A stretch of DNA of 64,000 bases from Leifsonia sp. Root4 (GTDB taxonomy: Bacteria > Actinomycetota > Actinomycetes > Actinomycetales > Microbacteriaceae): assembly GCF_001425085.1 (NCBI RefSeq), contig NZ_LMDN01000001.1, positions 1,204,550 to 1,268,549 of the forward strand. The letters run 5' to 3'. Shown here one piece after another: positions 1 through 7,478 of the stretch. The notes beneath the pieces were generated by a model, which did no database searches, was not told the origin of the DNA, and worked only from the letters and a program-made list of their open reading frames with translations. Numbering within the stretch: position 1 is the first letter of the stretch; each line of letters starts with the position of its first letter. Both the position numbers and the translations under genes were made by a program.

Positions 1-99
1 GTCGAGTACAACGAGGAGCTGGCCGCCGGCTTCGAGTACGCGCCGGCGTACCTGCCCGTCAACCGGCTGCAGCTCGACGGCACGATCCACGACTGGTGA
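1..99 (+). CDS. C-terminal end of an enolase-superfamily sugar acid dehydratase (partial)
   Basis: Only the last 32 codons are in the window, read in frame 1 and ending in TGA. The tail contains AYLPVNRLQLDGTIHDW. This resembles the C-terminus of mannonate dehydratase/RspA-type members of the enolase superfamily, which commonly end in a similar AYLPV.RL.DGT...W pattern. Those enzymes dehydrate aldonic acids to 2-keto-3-deoxy acids. The gene converges on the sugar-catabolic operon that begins at 640, so it may supply the dehydratase step that operon lacks, but this is inference. It is followed directly by a hairpin terminator. The family call rests on a short stretch. Confidence 0.55.
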   Translation, partial: VEYNEELAAGFEYAPAYLPVNRLQLDGTIHDW

Positions 100-130
100 T
101 CGCCGGGCGTTGAACGTCAGCGCTGAACGC

Positions 131-162
131 AGAAGGGCCGATTCGCGAGAGTCGGCCCTTCT
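131..162 (+). terminator. Rho-independent terminator after the partial dehydratase gene
   Basis: The arms AGAAGGGCCGA (131-141) and TCGGCCCTTCT (152-162) are perfectly complementary around a 10-base loop, and a T-rich tract follows. The hairpin lies about 30 bases after the stop codon of the plus-strand gene. Confidence 0.8.
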
Positions 163-213
163 TCTTTGCCAGCGTGGGTTTCGACAAGCTCAACCAACGG
201 AAGACTGCCTGCT

Positions 214-487
214 GGTTGAGTAGCGAGGAACGAGCGTATCGAAACCTCACGGACCGCAGCCGTCGCACGGACTTCGGTCTCGATACGGCCGTAGACGGCC
301 TACTCGACCAGCGTGGAGGGTTTCGACAGGCTCAACCAACGGGGGGTCTCGGAACAGCTTGCCGGTTGAGTAGCGAGGAACGAGCGTATCGAAACCTCAC
401 GGGCTGGAGCGTTCGCACGGACATCGGTCTCGATACGGCCGTAGACGGCCTACTCGACCAGCGTGGAGGGTTTCGACAGGCTCAACC
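214..487. repeat. Two tandem 150-bp hairpin repeats, each ending in the 19-mer GGTTTCGACAGGCTCAACC
   Basis: Two near-identical units start at 214 and 364 (period 150 bases). Each has a left arm of 33 bases (214-246; 364-396) beginning GGTTGAGTAGCGAGGAACG. Each has a right arm (276-309; 426-459) beginning GGTCTCGATACGGCC that is an imperfect inverted copy of the left, so each unit can fold as one long stem. Each unit ends with the 19-mer (319-337; 469-487). A further near copy with one change lies at 177-195. The 540 bases from 100 to 639 hold no gene; apart from the terminator they consist of this repeat family. Confidence 0.85.
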
Positions 488-560
488 AGCGCGGCGCGCA
501 GCGTCGCGAAAGGCGGCAGCCCAATCCAAGGCAAACTCAGGATCCGCGACCGATGCTGGC
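487..560 (+). repeat. Dispersed intergenic repeat, copy 1
   Basis: About 70 bases containing GTCGCGAAAGGCGGCAGCCC recur with substitutions at 23188-23261 (same strand, similarity over the whole length) and at 57805-57840 (opposite strand, about 36 bases). All copies lie between genes or at a gene end. Confidence 0.7.
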
Positions 561-562
561 AG

Positions 563-614
563 GGTTTCGACAGGCGCGACCAGCGGGGGCGGAGGGGTTT
601 CGACAGGCTCAACC
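563..614 (+). repeat. Two further copies of the 19-mer repeat
   Basis: A variant copy lies at 563-581 (changes in its right half) and an exact copy of GGTTTCGACAGGCTCAACC lies at 596-614, both in the same orientation as the copies at 319-337 and 469-487. The exact copy ends 25 bases before the stop codon of the minus-strand GntR gene. Confidence 0.8.
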
Positions 615-639
615 GACGCGGCGCGCAGCGGAGCGGTGC

Positions 640-1314
640 TCAGCTGGTGGCGAGCTGCCCGCCGACGAGCGCGTGGCCGTCCGAGTGGGCGCGGAACAGT
701 CGTGCCGCGGTCTCCGGGTCACCACCGTCGAGCGCGCTCAGCAGGCCGCGGTGCGTCTCGGCGACCTGGTGCCAGTCCCCGACGAAGTTGGGGTCGGAGA
801 CAACGTGCAGCGAGCGCATGCTCGGCTCGATCTGCTCCCACATTCGCGGCAGGTACACGTTGCCGCTCAGTTCGATCACCGTGCGGTGGAAGAACAGGTC
901 GAGTTCGCGGAACCCGGCGATGTCACCGGCGGATGCCGCCTCGTGCATCTGGTCGATGGCGTCCGCGAGTGCGTCGTGCGCCGCGGGGTTCAGCTGGCCG
1001 CACGCCAACGAGGCGGCGAGGCCCTCGAGCGCGATGCGCACGGTGCGCGCCTGCTCGGCCTCCTCTTCGCTGAACGCCGTGACGAAGCTGCCCCGGTGCG
1101 GAACGTGCGTGACAACGCCCTCGTGGATGAGGCGCTTCAGCGCCTCACGCACCGGCGCCTGGCTGACTTCGAGCTCGCGCGCCAGCTGGGATTCCACCAA
1201 CTGCGCACCCGGCTCGAAGGTGCCGTTCCTGATCGAGGTCTTGATCAGCGCGTAGACCCGGTCCGAGAGCAGACCTCGGTCCAGGCTCAGAGAGGTGTAG
1301 CCTGCGTCGCTCAT
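640..1314 (-). CDS. GntR-family transcriptional regulator, FCD (FadR) subfamily
   Basis: This is a DNA-binding regulator of about 224 residues. An N-terminal winged helix-turn-helix (roughly residues 10-75, including RELEVSQAPVREALKRLIHEG) is followed by an all-helical FCD ligand domain. The FCD domain keeps the usual metal/ligand-site residues: Asp and His in ELDLFFHRTV, His in VAETHRGLL, and His in FRAHSDGHA. The ATG start overlaps the stop codon of the amidohydrolase gene as ATGA; an in-frame TTG one codon earlier is less likely. It is the last gene of the sugar operon, so it is the natural candidate to bind the two matching palindromes at 2327-2340 and 9765-9782 and to release them when a sugar acid binds. 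Subfamily certain, ligand inferred. Confidence 0.9.
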   Translation of the reverse strand: MSDAGYTSLSLDRGLLSDRVYALIKTSIRNGTFEPGAQLVESQLARELEVSQAPVREALKRLIHEGVVTHVPHRGSFVTAFSEEEAEQARTVRIALEGLAASLACGQLNPAAHDALADAIDQMHEAASAGDIAGFRELDLFFHRTVIELSGNVYLPRMWEQIEPSMRSLHVVSDPNFVGDWHQVAETHRGLLSALDGGDPETAARLFRAHSDGHALVGGQLATS

Positions 1315-2267
1315 CAATTCAACCTACCGTCGCGTTGCGTGAATGTCGTCATGGGTGATTCGGCCACGCTATCGCGTCTGCCGTATCGGGGCCGGGATTG
1401 CCCGAACTCCAATGTGGTCGCGGCGGCCGGCACCGGTTGCCTGAGGCCGTACACGGAGCGAGCGGTCTCGCCGAAGATGCGTTCCCGCTCCTCGTCCGTG
1501 CAGTGCGCCAGCTCGGCGTCGATGCGGCGGAGAACCCCGGCGTAGTCCAGCCCGGTGCGCATCGACATCGGCCAGTCGCTGCCGAAGAGCAGCCGTTCCG
1601 CCCCGAAGGAGTCGAGTGCGGCGCGCACGATGCGCCCCGGTGCGTCTGGGCGACTGTCGTCATCCGCCAGAGAGAGGATGCCGGAGATCTTCGCATTCAC
1701 CGTTGGCTGCGCCGCGACAGCGGCCAGCTCGGCCTCCCAGCCCACCTCGATCGGATCCTGGCCGATCCCCATGTGGCAGAGCACGATGGTCAGCGCCGGG
1801 TGGCGTTCGGCGAGGCGTGAGACGGAGCGGAGTTGCGCGGGCCGCAGCAGCAGCTCGAGCACGAGACCATTGGCGGCCAGGCCGGAGCAGAGCGCGTCGA
1901 TGCCGGGGATCGCGGTGAGGTCGTCCGAGGCGCCGCGTGCCGGGATGCGCACGCCGACGACGGGGCCGCCGTTCTCCAGCGAGCGAGCGACTGCGGGGTG
2001 CACGACGCCGGCCCAGGCCCCGGTCTCATCGCTTGCGGCATACTGCAGCACGACCGCGTCGATGCCGGGGAACCGCGCGGCCCGCTCGAGCAGCCACTCG
2101 GCTTCGAGCAGGGTGTCTCCGGCCTGTACGCAGATCACGCCATCGGCGAGGGGTGAGTGCACATCGTCGACGTCGTAGCGCGGGGCCAGAATAGGCACGG
2201 AGGCGAGCCAGGGGAGCGGGAACACCGCGGTGTCCCACATGTGCACATGCGCGTCGAAGACTCTCAC
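1314..2267 (-). CDS. Amidohydrolase-family sugar lactonase (likely L-fuconolactone-type hydrolase)
   Basis: This protein of 317 residues belongs to the metal-dependent amidohydrolase (amidohydro-rel, TIM-barrel) family. It opens with VFDAHVHMWD, whose HxH motif binds metal after strand 1. It has a later His in IVLCHMGIG and the catalytic Asp in LLFGSDWPM near the end. Relatives hydrolyse sugar-1,4- or 1,5-lactones such as L-fucono- or L-rhamnono-lactone, the step after the sugar dehydrogenase. GTG is the start, with GGAGG seven bases upstream. It has its own promoter with an operator-like palindrome in the 123-base gap before it, and its stop overlaps the start of the GntR gene, so enzyme and regulator appear co-translated. 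The exact lactone is not proven by sequence. Confidence 0.8.
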   Translation of the reverse strand: MRVFDAHVHMWDTAVFPLPWLASVPILAPRYDVDDVHSPLADGVICVQAGDTLLEAEWLLERAARFPGIDAVVLQYAASDETGAWAGVVHPAVARSLENGGPVVGVRIPARGASDDLTAIPGIDALCSGLAANGLVLELLLRPAQLRSVSRLAERHPALTIVLCHMGIGQDPIEVGWEAELAAVAAQPTVNAKISGILSLADDDSRPDAPGRIVRAALDSFGAERLLFGSDWPMSMRTGLDYAGVLRRIDAELAHCTDEERERIFGETARSVYGLRQPVPAAATTLEFGQSRPRYGRRDSVAESPMTTFTQRDGRLN

Positions 2268-2318
2268 GTGGCTCCCTCCAATCCTGCTTCGGCCGATCGA
2301 CGGCCCATCCGAAAACGC

Positions 2319-2346
2319 TGACTATCGATTAGCCATAATCAATCAA
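2319..2346 (-). promoter_or_regulatory. Candidate promoter with operator inside its spacer, upstream of the amidohydrolase-gntR pair
   Basis: On the minus strand, TTGATT (2341-2346) and TAGTCA (2319-2324) stand 16 bases apart as possible -35 and -10 boxes. The spacer contains GATTATGGCTAATC (2327-2340), an inverted repeat with 5-base arms. It matches the first seven and last four bases of the 14-base core at the main operon promoter (9767-9780, GATTATCGATTATC). This suggests a second, jointly regulated promoter and autoregulation of the GntR gene. Confidence 0.6.
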
Positions 2347-2390
2347 ACCACGGCGCAGGCCCAACGGCGCCGTGAATGAACTGTGGGTGT

Positions 2391-2735
2391 TCAGCCCTCG
2401 CCCGGCCACTGGGTCTCGGCATCCATTCCCCAGACCTGACTGAGCTGGTCGTTGTCGCCCGGCGCATCCGAGACGAGCGTCGCAATCAGCGCCGCCCACT
2501 CCGGGTCGATGGGTCCGCGCGCCCTGAGCTCGGCGAGCGCGGCCTCGGTGTCCGGCGTCGACTCGATGACGTGGAAGAGGTCGTCGCCGATGCTCCAGAT
2601 GCGCCAGCTGAGGATGCCGGCCTCGCGCAGCGAGTCGAAGACGGCCTCCGGCAGGCGCGCGTGCACCCGGGCATACTCCGCGGCCATGCCCGGCCGCACT
2701 CGGGTGCGGCGCGCGGTGCGCACGATGTCGGTCAC
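2391..2735 (-). CDS. L-rhamnose/L-fucose mutarotase family protein
   Basis: This small protein of 114 residues resembles RhaM-type mutarotases (former DUF718), usually about 105 residues. These interconvert the alpha and beta anomers of a 6-deoxy sugar. It shows the family features TRVRPGMAAEYARVHARLPE near the start (the usual 'Y..rH...wPE' region), a central ILSWRIWSIGDDLFHVIE, and aromatic residues near the C-terminus. The GTG start overlaps the stop codon of the upstream aldo/keto reductase as GTGA; longer upstream reading is not supported. Its place next to a sugar 1-dehydrogenase makes sense, because the dehydrogenase uses one anomer. Whether L-fucose or L-rhamnose is preferred cannot be read directly; the neighbouring reductase points to L-fucose. 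Confidence 0.8.
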   Translation of the reverse strand: MTDIVRTARRTRVRPGMAAEYARVHARLPEAVFDSLREAGILSWRIWSIGDDLFHVIESTPDTEAALAELRARGPIDPEWAALIATLVSDAPGDNDQLSQVWGMDAETQWPGEG

Positions 2736-3706
2736 GGGCGGGCCGCCTCGGTGCCCGGCAGCGTTCCGCCCCGCGGGAGCAGGCCGGCATCCGCGAGCTC
2801 GGCCCAGAGTGCGGCCGGAACCGGGCGGTGCCACGCGGCGACGTTCGTCTCAAGCTGGGCGACATCGGTCACACCGATGAGCACGGCCGTGCTCGCCGGG
2901 TGAGCCGCGCTGTACGCCTGCGCGACGTCGGCGAGGGCGAAGCCGTGCCGCACGACAATGGCCTGCATCCGGCGCGCCTTCTCGAGGAGATCGGCCGCGG
3001 CGGGGCGGTAGGCGAAGGTGGCCTGGTCGCTCGGGTCGGCGAGGATGCCGGAGTTGAACACGCCGCCGAGCACGACGCCGACTCCGCGTTCGATGCAGGC
3101 TGGGAAGAGTTCCTCCGCCGCGCTCGCATCGAGCAGCGAGTAGCGGCCGGCGATGAGGATGACGTCGAGGTCGAAGTTCCGCACGAACTCGAGCGGCAGC
3201 TGCCACTGGTTCATGCCGACGCCGACCGCGCCGATGACACCCTCGTCGCGGAGCGCCAACAGCGTCGGGATGGCCGTTGCGCTCGCCTCTGCCGCGAAGT
3301 CGTCCGGATCGTGCACGTAGACGATGTCGACGTGGTCACGCTGCAGGCGGGCGAAGGACGAGTCGAGGCTCCGCAGCACGCCGTCGCGGGAGTAGTCGTA
3401 GTGCCAGGCGCCCGTGGCGGGGTCGACGATGCGGCCCACCTTGGTCGAGACGGTGACCTGGGCGCCCGGCTGCTCCTGCAACGCCGCCCCGAGGGCGAGC
3501 TCCGCCTGACCGATGCCGTAGTAGGGCGCGGTGTCGAAGTAGGTGACGCCCCGCTTGAGCGCCGCGGCGACGACCCGGGTCGCCTCAGCCTGGTCGTCAC
3601 GATTCGAGAGTTTGGCGGTGCCGAGGCCGAAACGGCTGATCGGCACGCGGGCAGCCCCGACCGTCGCCGTCTGCACGGCGGGCGCAGGCGATGTCGACTC
3701 AGCCAA
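2732..3706 (-). CDS. Aldo/keto reductase, L-fucose (D-threo-aldose) 1-dehydrogenase-like
   Basis: This is an NAD(P)-dependent oxidoreductase of 324 residues with an (alpha/beta)8 barrel. The AKR tetrad is visible: Asp58 and Tyr63 in FDTAPYYGIG, Lys89 in VSTKVGR, and His132 in IVYVHDPDD. The segment GRYSLLD...GVGVVLGGVFNSGIL is typical of the D-threo-aldose 1-dehydrogenase/L-fucose dehydrogenase group, which oxidises the sugar to its lactone. The start is TTG at 3706, overlapping the RraA gene end by 8 bases; 30 further codons upstream are unlike the family and were not used. The product would feed the amidohydrolase two genes downstream. Sugar specificity is inferred. Confidence 0.82.
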   Translation of the reverse strand: MAESTSPAPAVQTATVGAARVPISRFGLGTAKLSNRDDQAEATRVVAAALKRGVTYFDTAPYYGIGQAELALGAALQEQPGAQVTVSTKVGRIVDPATGAWHYDYSRDGVLRSLDSSFARLQRDHVDIVYVHDPDDFAAEASATAIPTLLALRDEGVIGAVGVGMNQWQLPLEFVRNFDLDVILIAGRYSLLDASAAEELFPACIERGVGVVLGGVFNSGILADPSDQATFAYRPAAADLLEKARRMQAIVVRHGFALADVAQAYSAAHPASTAVLIGVTDVAQLETNVAAWHRPVPAALWAELADAGLLPRGGTLPGTEAARP

Positions 3707-4553
3707 TCTCGGGCCGTCCGTCCGCGATCCACTGCTCGTACTCGGCCTTGCCGGCCTCGTTGAGGGGGTAGTAGCGGCGCAGCGCCCCGCCCGCACGCAG
3801 TTTCATACGCGAGAACACCTCCCAGTCGTCGTGCTTCTTGCTCGCGGCGAGCACAGCCTCCGCCTTGGCCACCGGCACCACGACGGCGCCATCGTCATCC
3901 GCGATGATGATATCGCCGGGGATGACGAGCGCGCCGCCGACGGCGATCGGCACGTGGTACGCCCATGCGAAGAGCTCGCCCTGGGAGGCGTAGTGCGGGG
4001 TGCCGCCGAGCGACCAGACGGGCAGACCGTCCTCGCGCACCGCCTGCGAGTCGCGGATGCGGCCGTCGACGACGAGGCCGACACCGCCACGGTTCTGCAG
4101 GTGCTGGGCCAGCATCTCGCCGACGACTCCGGAGCGGGTCGAGCCGTAGGCCTGTACGACGAGCACGTCGCCTGCCTCGATCTCGTCGAGGACGCCCCAG
4201 AGCGCCGTCGCGCGCTCGACGTACTCCTGCGTCTCACCGGCATCCTGGTAGATGTCTTCGCGCAGCGGCATGAACTGCAGCGTGACGGCCCGCCCGACGA
4301 CCCGGGTTCCCGGCATCGTCGTCTTCGGGCCCTCGATCAGGGTCTGCGTGATGCCGAGGCGGTGCAGTTGCGCGCACGCCGTGGCCGAGCTGATGCCCTT
4401 GAACGCCTCGACCGTTGCCGGGTCAAGGGGAGCGATCTCCGGCCCGCGCACGGGAAGGTTCCAGATGCCGCCGATCCGTGGCACGTCATCAGACATCGCC
4501 TCGCCGTCTGGCAGTGCCTCGGTGGCGGGAAGAGTCTGGAGCAGCTCGCTCAT
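3699..4553 (-). CDS. RraA-family aldolase/decarboxylase-like protein
   Basis: This protein of 284 residues carries an RraA/HMG-aldolase fold domain (about residues 45-230), followed by a C-terminal helical extension. The pattern VVDGRIRDS contains the Arg and Asp that, in 4-hydroxy-4-methyl-2-oxoglutarate aldolases, bind substrate and metal. GDIIIADDDGAVVVP is the typical end of the domain. Family members cleave or decarboxylate 2-keto acids with a divalent metal; the original RraA instead inhibits RNase E. In a sugar operon with dehydrogenase, lactonase and a nearby dehydratase, the missing step is cleavage of a 2-keto-3-deoxy sugar acid, so an aldolase role is a reasonable inference. ATG start with AGAGG upstream. 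Confidence 0.75.
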   Translation of the reverse strand: MSELLQTLPATEALPDGEAMSDDVPRIGGIWNLPVRGPEIAPLDPATVEAFKGISSATACAQLHRLGITQTLIEGPKTTMPGTRVVGRAVTLQFMPLREDIYQDAGETQEYVERATALWGVLDEIEAGDVLVVQAYGSTRSGVVGEMLAQHLQNRGGVGLVVDGRIRDSQAVREDGLPVWSLGGTPHYASQGELFAWAYHVPIAVGGALVIPGDIIIADDDGAVVVPVAKAEAVLAASKKHDDWEVFSRMKLRAGGALRRYYPLNEAGKAEYEQWIADGRPEIG

Positions 4554-4634
4554 GGCGATACCTCTGTTTTCATTGATGCGTTCGGTGTTGTGGAGTGCGT
4601 ATGCCCTGTGGGGCGGCGCTGTGTCAGGTGGCGT

Positions 4635-6548
4635 TTACACGCCGAAGGATGGACGACGCCCGCTCGGGCGGGTGACGAGCGTGATGTCGGCGCGGTGGTT
4701 CGGCGGCAGCTCGACCAGCAGCTCGGCCGCGTCGACCGGCACGGTCTGCTGCACGGGCTCGCCGGGCATCGAGCGGTACGCGGGCGTCGCACCGGGGTAG
4801 TCGGCCCCGCTCTCGCCGCGGGAGGTGACGGAGACGATGTCCCGCTCACCGAAACGACCAGGCCGCACGAGCACGCGGCGGGTCGCCGTCATGCTGAGGT
4901 TGACCAGCTCGACCCGGATGCTCTCGCCCTCGATGGAGTGCACGAGGGCTGCGACATCGGCTGGGAGCCCCTGCCGGCCGGCGTCGGCATCCTCGTAGGA
5001 GAGCGCCGCGAACGGGACTCCCCCGTTGTAGAGCACCTGCGGAGCCCCGGCGATCAGCTGGGTGAGCACCTCGGTGACGACGGGATTCACCCGCTGCCAG
5101 AAGTGGATGTGCACGGTGCGGATGTCGGGGTCTTCCGCCGCGACCAGGGCCATCCGCCGCGCGACCTGGCCGAGCGCTCCGGCCAGCGCCGCCTCGGGGT
5201 AGTCCGGGTTCTCGCCGTTCAGGAAGGCGAGCCACGGGCGTTCGTGCCCCGCCTCCTCCTTGTCGCGAAACGGGCCGAAGCCGATGGACGACTCGACGGA
5301 TCCGGCGATCACGCGGTCGAGGCGCTCACGGTCGGCATCCTCACGCGAGAACCACCACAGCCACATCGGCATGCTCATCGGCATCGGACCGAAGTCGAAC
5401 CAGCCGTCGCGGCCGAAGCGGTGCGGAACGAGGAGGGCGGGCTCGGCCGAGGCCGCGCCGAGGCGATCCTGCCACGATGGCTGCAGGCTCATCGGCGTCT
5501 CGTCGACGGAGGCAGTGATCGCCTGCGCCAGCACGGTGTCGAGCGGGGTGCGGGCGAGGTCGAGGTAGGAGTTGTCGCCGGTGACGAATGCCGCGTTCAT
5601 GGCCCCGATCAGCGCGCCCATCTCGACCGAGAGCAGTCCGTGCGGCCAGGTCCAGCCATAATGCCCGCCGAACCAGCGGCCGTCGTGCTGGCCGCCTGTG
5701 GTTCCGTCCGCTGAGACGTTGTCCGGGATCAGGCCATCGTTGTCGGCGGCGCGGGCCCGCCAGCCGTCGACGTAGCGGGCGATCCAACGCTCGCTGGCCT
5801 CATCGCCGTCGTACAGCCAGCGGTTGAGCACGAGGCTCGTTGATGCGAGATTGATCGGCACGTCGCCGGCACCGAGCACCGCCTGCATGGCGGCGCCCAT
5901 GGCATCCGCATTGGCCGGGTCTTCGAGATCCGACCAGCTCGAGATGCCGGGCAGGTACTCGAGCGGCAGGCCGTAGGGGCGCATGTTCTCGAGCGATGCC
6001 GGGTAGCTCTGCCACTCGTTGCCGAGGCCGGGCAGCAGGCCCAGTGCGCCGTTGTGCGGCGCGGCGATGGTGTTGCTGGCCTCGTCGTAGTTGCCGCGGC
6101 GTGCGTCGGTGTAGAGCTCGGCGAAGCGCCGGGCGCGATCGCGGAACGCGGTGTCGTGCGGGTCGGCGGCGCAGAGCGCGTAGAAGAAGATGAGCGACTC
6201 GCCCTGGTGGAACCAGTCGTAGCCGTTCTCATATTCCTCTGAGAGCATGCCGGCCTCGGTGAGCTGGGCCGTCACACCGCGCCAGTGGTGCTTGGCGGCA
6301 TCCAGGATCTCGCGCGACCCACCCAGGCTGTAGAACGCCGGCCAGTTGAAGAAGGCCTCGTAGAAGTCGTCGACACCGTCACGCGAGTTCGCGAGGCTCC
6401 GGTCGAAGCGCAGGCGGCCGTCGGCCTCCGTGAACTTTGCGGCGAAGACCCGCCAACTCTCTTCGACCGCATCGAACAGCCGTCGTTCCAGGACCGCCCA
6501 GGCCGGAATCGTGGCCATCGGCGTGACGAGCACCTCGCGCGCGGTCAC
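4635..6548 (-). CDS. Large uncharacterised protein with alpha/alpha-toroid glycosidase-like character
   Basis: I do not recognise the exact family. The protein has 637 residues and no signal peptide or membrane segment, so it should act in the cytoplasm. It is rich in aromatic and acidic residues spaced along predicted helices (NGYDWFHQGESLIFFYALC, WFGGHYGWTWPHGLLSVEM, FGPMPMSMPMWLWWFSRED). Its last 120 residues look like a beta domain. This layout is common in six-hairpin glycosidases, lyases and epimerases. It lies between the ABC permeases and the RraA gene, 3 bases after the permease stop, so it probably acts on the imported sugar or glycoside. GTG start at 6548; an ATG about 10 codons later is an alternative. 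Confidence 0.55.
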   Translation of the reverse strand: MTAREVLVTPMATIPAWAVLERRLFDAVEESWRVFAAKFTEADGRLRFDRSLANSRDGVDDFYEAFFNWPAFYSLGGSREILDAAKHHWRGVTAQLTEAGMLSEEYENGYDWFHQGESLIFFYALCAADPHDTAFRDRARRFAELYTDARRGNYDEASNTIAAPHNGALGLLPGLGNEWQSYPASLENMRPYGLPLEYLPGISSWSDLEDPANADAMGAAMQAVLGAGDVPINLASTSLVLNRWLYDGDEASERWIARYVDGWRARAADNDGLIPDNVSADGTTGGQHDGRWFGGHYGWTWPHGLLSVEMGALIGAMNAAFVTGDNSYLDLARTPLDTVLAQAITASVDETPMSLQPSWQDRLGAASAEPALLVPHRFGRDGWFDFGPMPMSMPMWLWWFSREDADRERLDRVIAGSVESSIGFGPFRDKEEAGHERPWLAFLNGENPDYPEAALAGALGQVARRMALVAAEDPDIRTVHIHFWQRVNPVVTEVLTQLIAGAPQVLYNGGVPFAALSYEDADAGRQGLPADVAALVHSIEGESIRVELVNLSMTATRRVLVRPGRFGERDIVSVTSRGESGADYPGATPAYRSMPGEPVQQTVPVDAAELLVELPPNHRADITLVTRPSGRRPSFGV

Positions 6549-6551
6549 GGA

Positions 6552-7478
6552 TCAGCCCTTCGTCGAGCCGGCGACGAGACCGCCGATGATGTGCCGCTGC
6601 ATGATGATGAAGAAGATCAGCACCGGGGCGACCGCGAGAAGCAGGGTCGGGAACACGACGTTGTAATCGGTCGTGTACTGGCCGACGGCCGCGAAGACAC
6701 CGGTGGTCACCGTGTAGATGCCGGAACCGGGGCCGAGGATGATCTGCGGGTTGACGAAGTCGTTCCACACACCGACCGAGTTGAGCACGATCATGGTGGC
6801 CACGATGGGGCGCATCAGCGGGAAGATGCACGACCAGAAGGCGCGGACGCGACCGGCGCCGTCGATCGAGGCCGCCTCGTCGATGTCGCGCGGGATGGTG
6901 CGCACGAACGCCGTGAACAGGAAGATCGTCATCGGCAGCGTGACAGCGGTCTCGAAGAGGAGGAAGCCGGGGATGGTGCCCATCAGGCCGATGGAGCGCA
7001 GCACGAACACCACCGGGATCAGGATGACCTGCGAGGGCACGAACAGGCCCGAGACGAAGAGCAGCAGCAGCGCCGCGTACCAGCGCGTGCGACCGCGGGC
7101 AATCACATAGGCGACGGGGGCGCTCACGGCGATGCTCAACACGTTGACCGCGAGCACGAAGAACAGCGTGATGCCATACGCGCCGACCACGTTGAAGTTC
7201 GGGCTCTGGATCGCCTGGACGAGGTAGTCCCAGGTGAAGGTGTCCGGGTTGATCGCGAGCGGGTCGCTGAGAATCTCGGACTCCGGCTTGAAGGCGCTGA
7301 TCACCATGACGTACAGCGGCACGAGCATCACGAAACTGGCGGCGCCGAGCACGACCCACTTCACGACCCTGCCGACGCTGACGCGCTTCGTGGTCATTGG
7401 ACGGCGGCGCGGTGCCGGAGCGGCGGGCGCGATGATCGCGCGGGTGGAGAGGTCTGGCGCCTCGGTGGTCTGCAGCAT
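6552..7478 (-). CDS. Carbohydrate ABC transporter permease (MalG type)
   Basis: This is an inner-membrane permease of 308 residues with about six transmembrane helices (first near residues 35-55, AASFVMLVPLYVMVISA). It has the ATPase-contact loop EAASIDGAGRVRAFWSCIFPLM (EAA motif, here EAASIDGAG) typical of the MalG/CUT1 family. ATG overlaps the stop of the partner permease by one base (TGATG). It forms a heterodimer with the product of the preceding gene and imports the sugar delivered by the binding lipoprotein. No ATPase gene is in this operon, so a shared MsiK-like ATPase encoded elsewhere is likely, as known for CUT1 systems in actinobacteria. Confidence 0.9.
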   Translation of the reverse strand: MLQTTEAPDLSTRAIIAPAAPAPRRRPMTTKRVSVGRVVKWVVLGAASFVMLVPLYVMVISAFKPESEILSDPLAINPDTFTWDYLVQAIQSPNFNVVGAYGITLFFVLAVNVLSIAVSAPVAYVIARGRTRWYAALLLLFVSGLFVPSQVILIPVVFVLRSIGLMGTIPGFLLFETAVTLPMTIFLFTAFVRTIPRDIDEAASIDGAGRVRAFWSCIFPLMRPIVATMIVLNSVGVWNDFVNPQIILGPGSGIYTVTTGVFAAVGQYTTDYNVVFPTLLLAVAPVLIFFIIMQRHIIGGLVAGSTKG

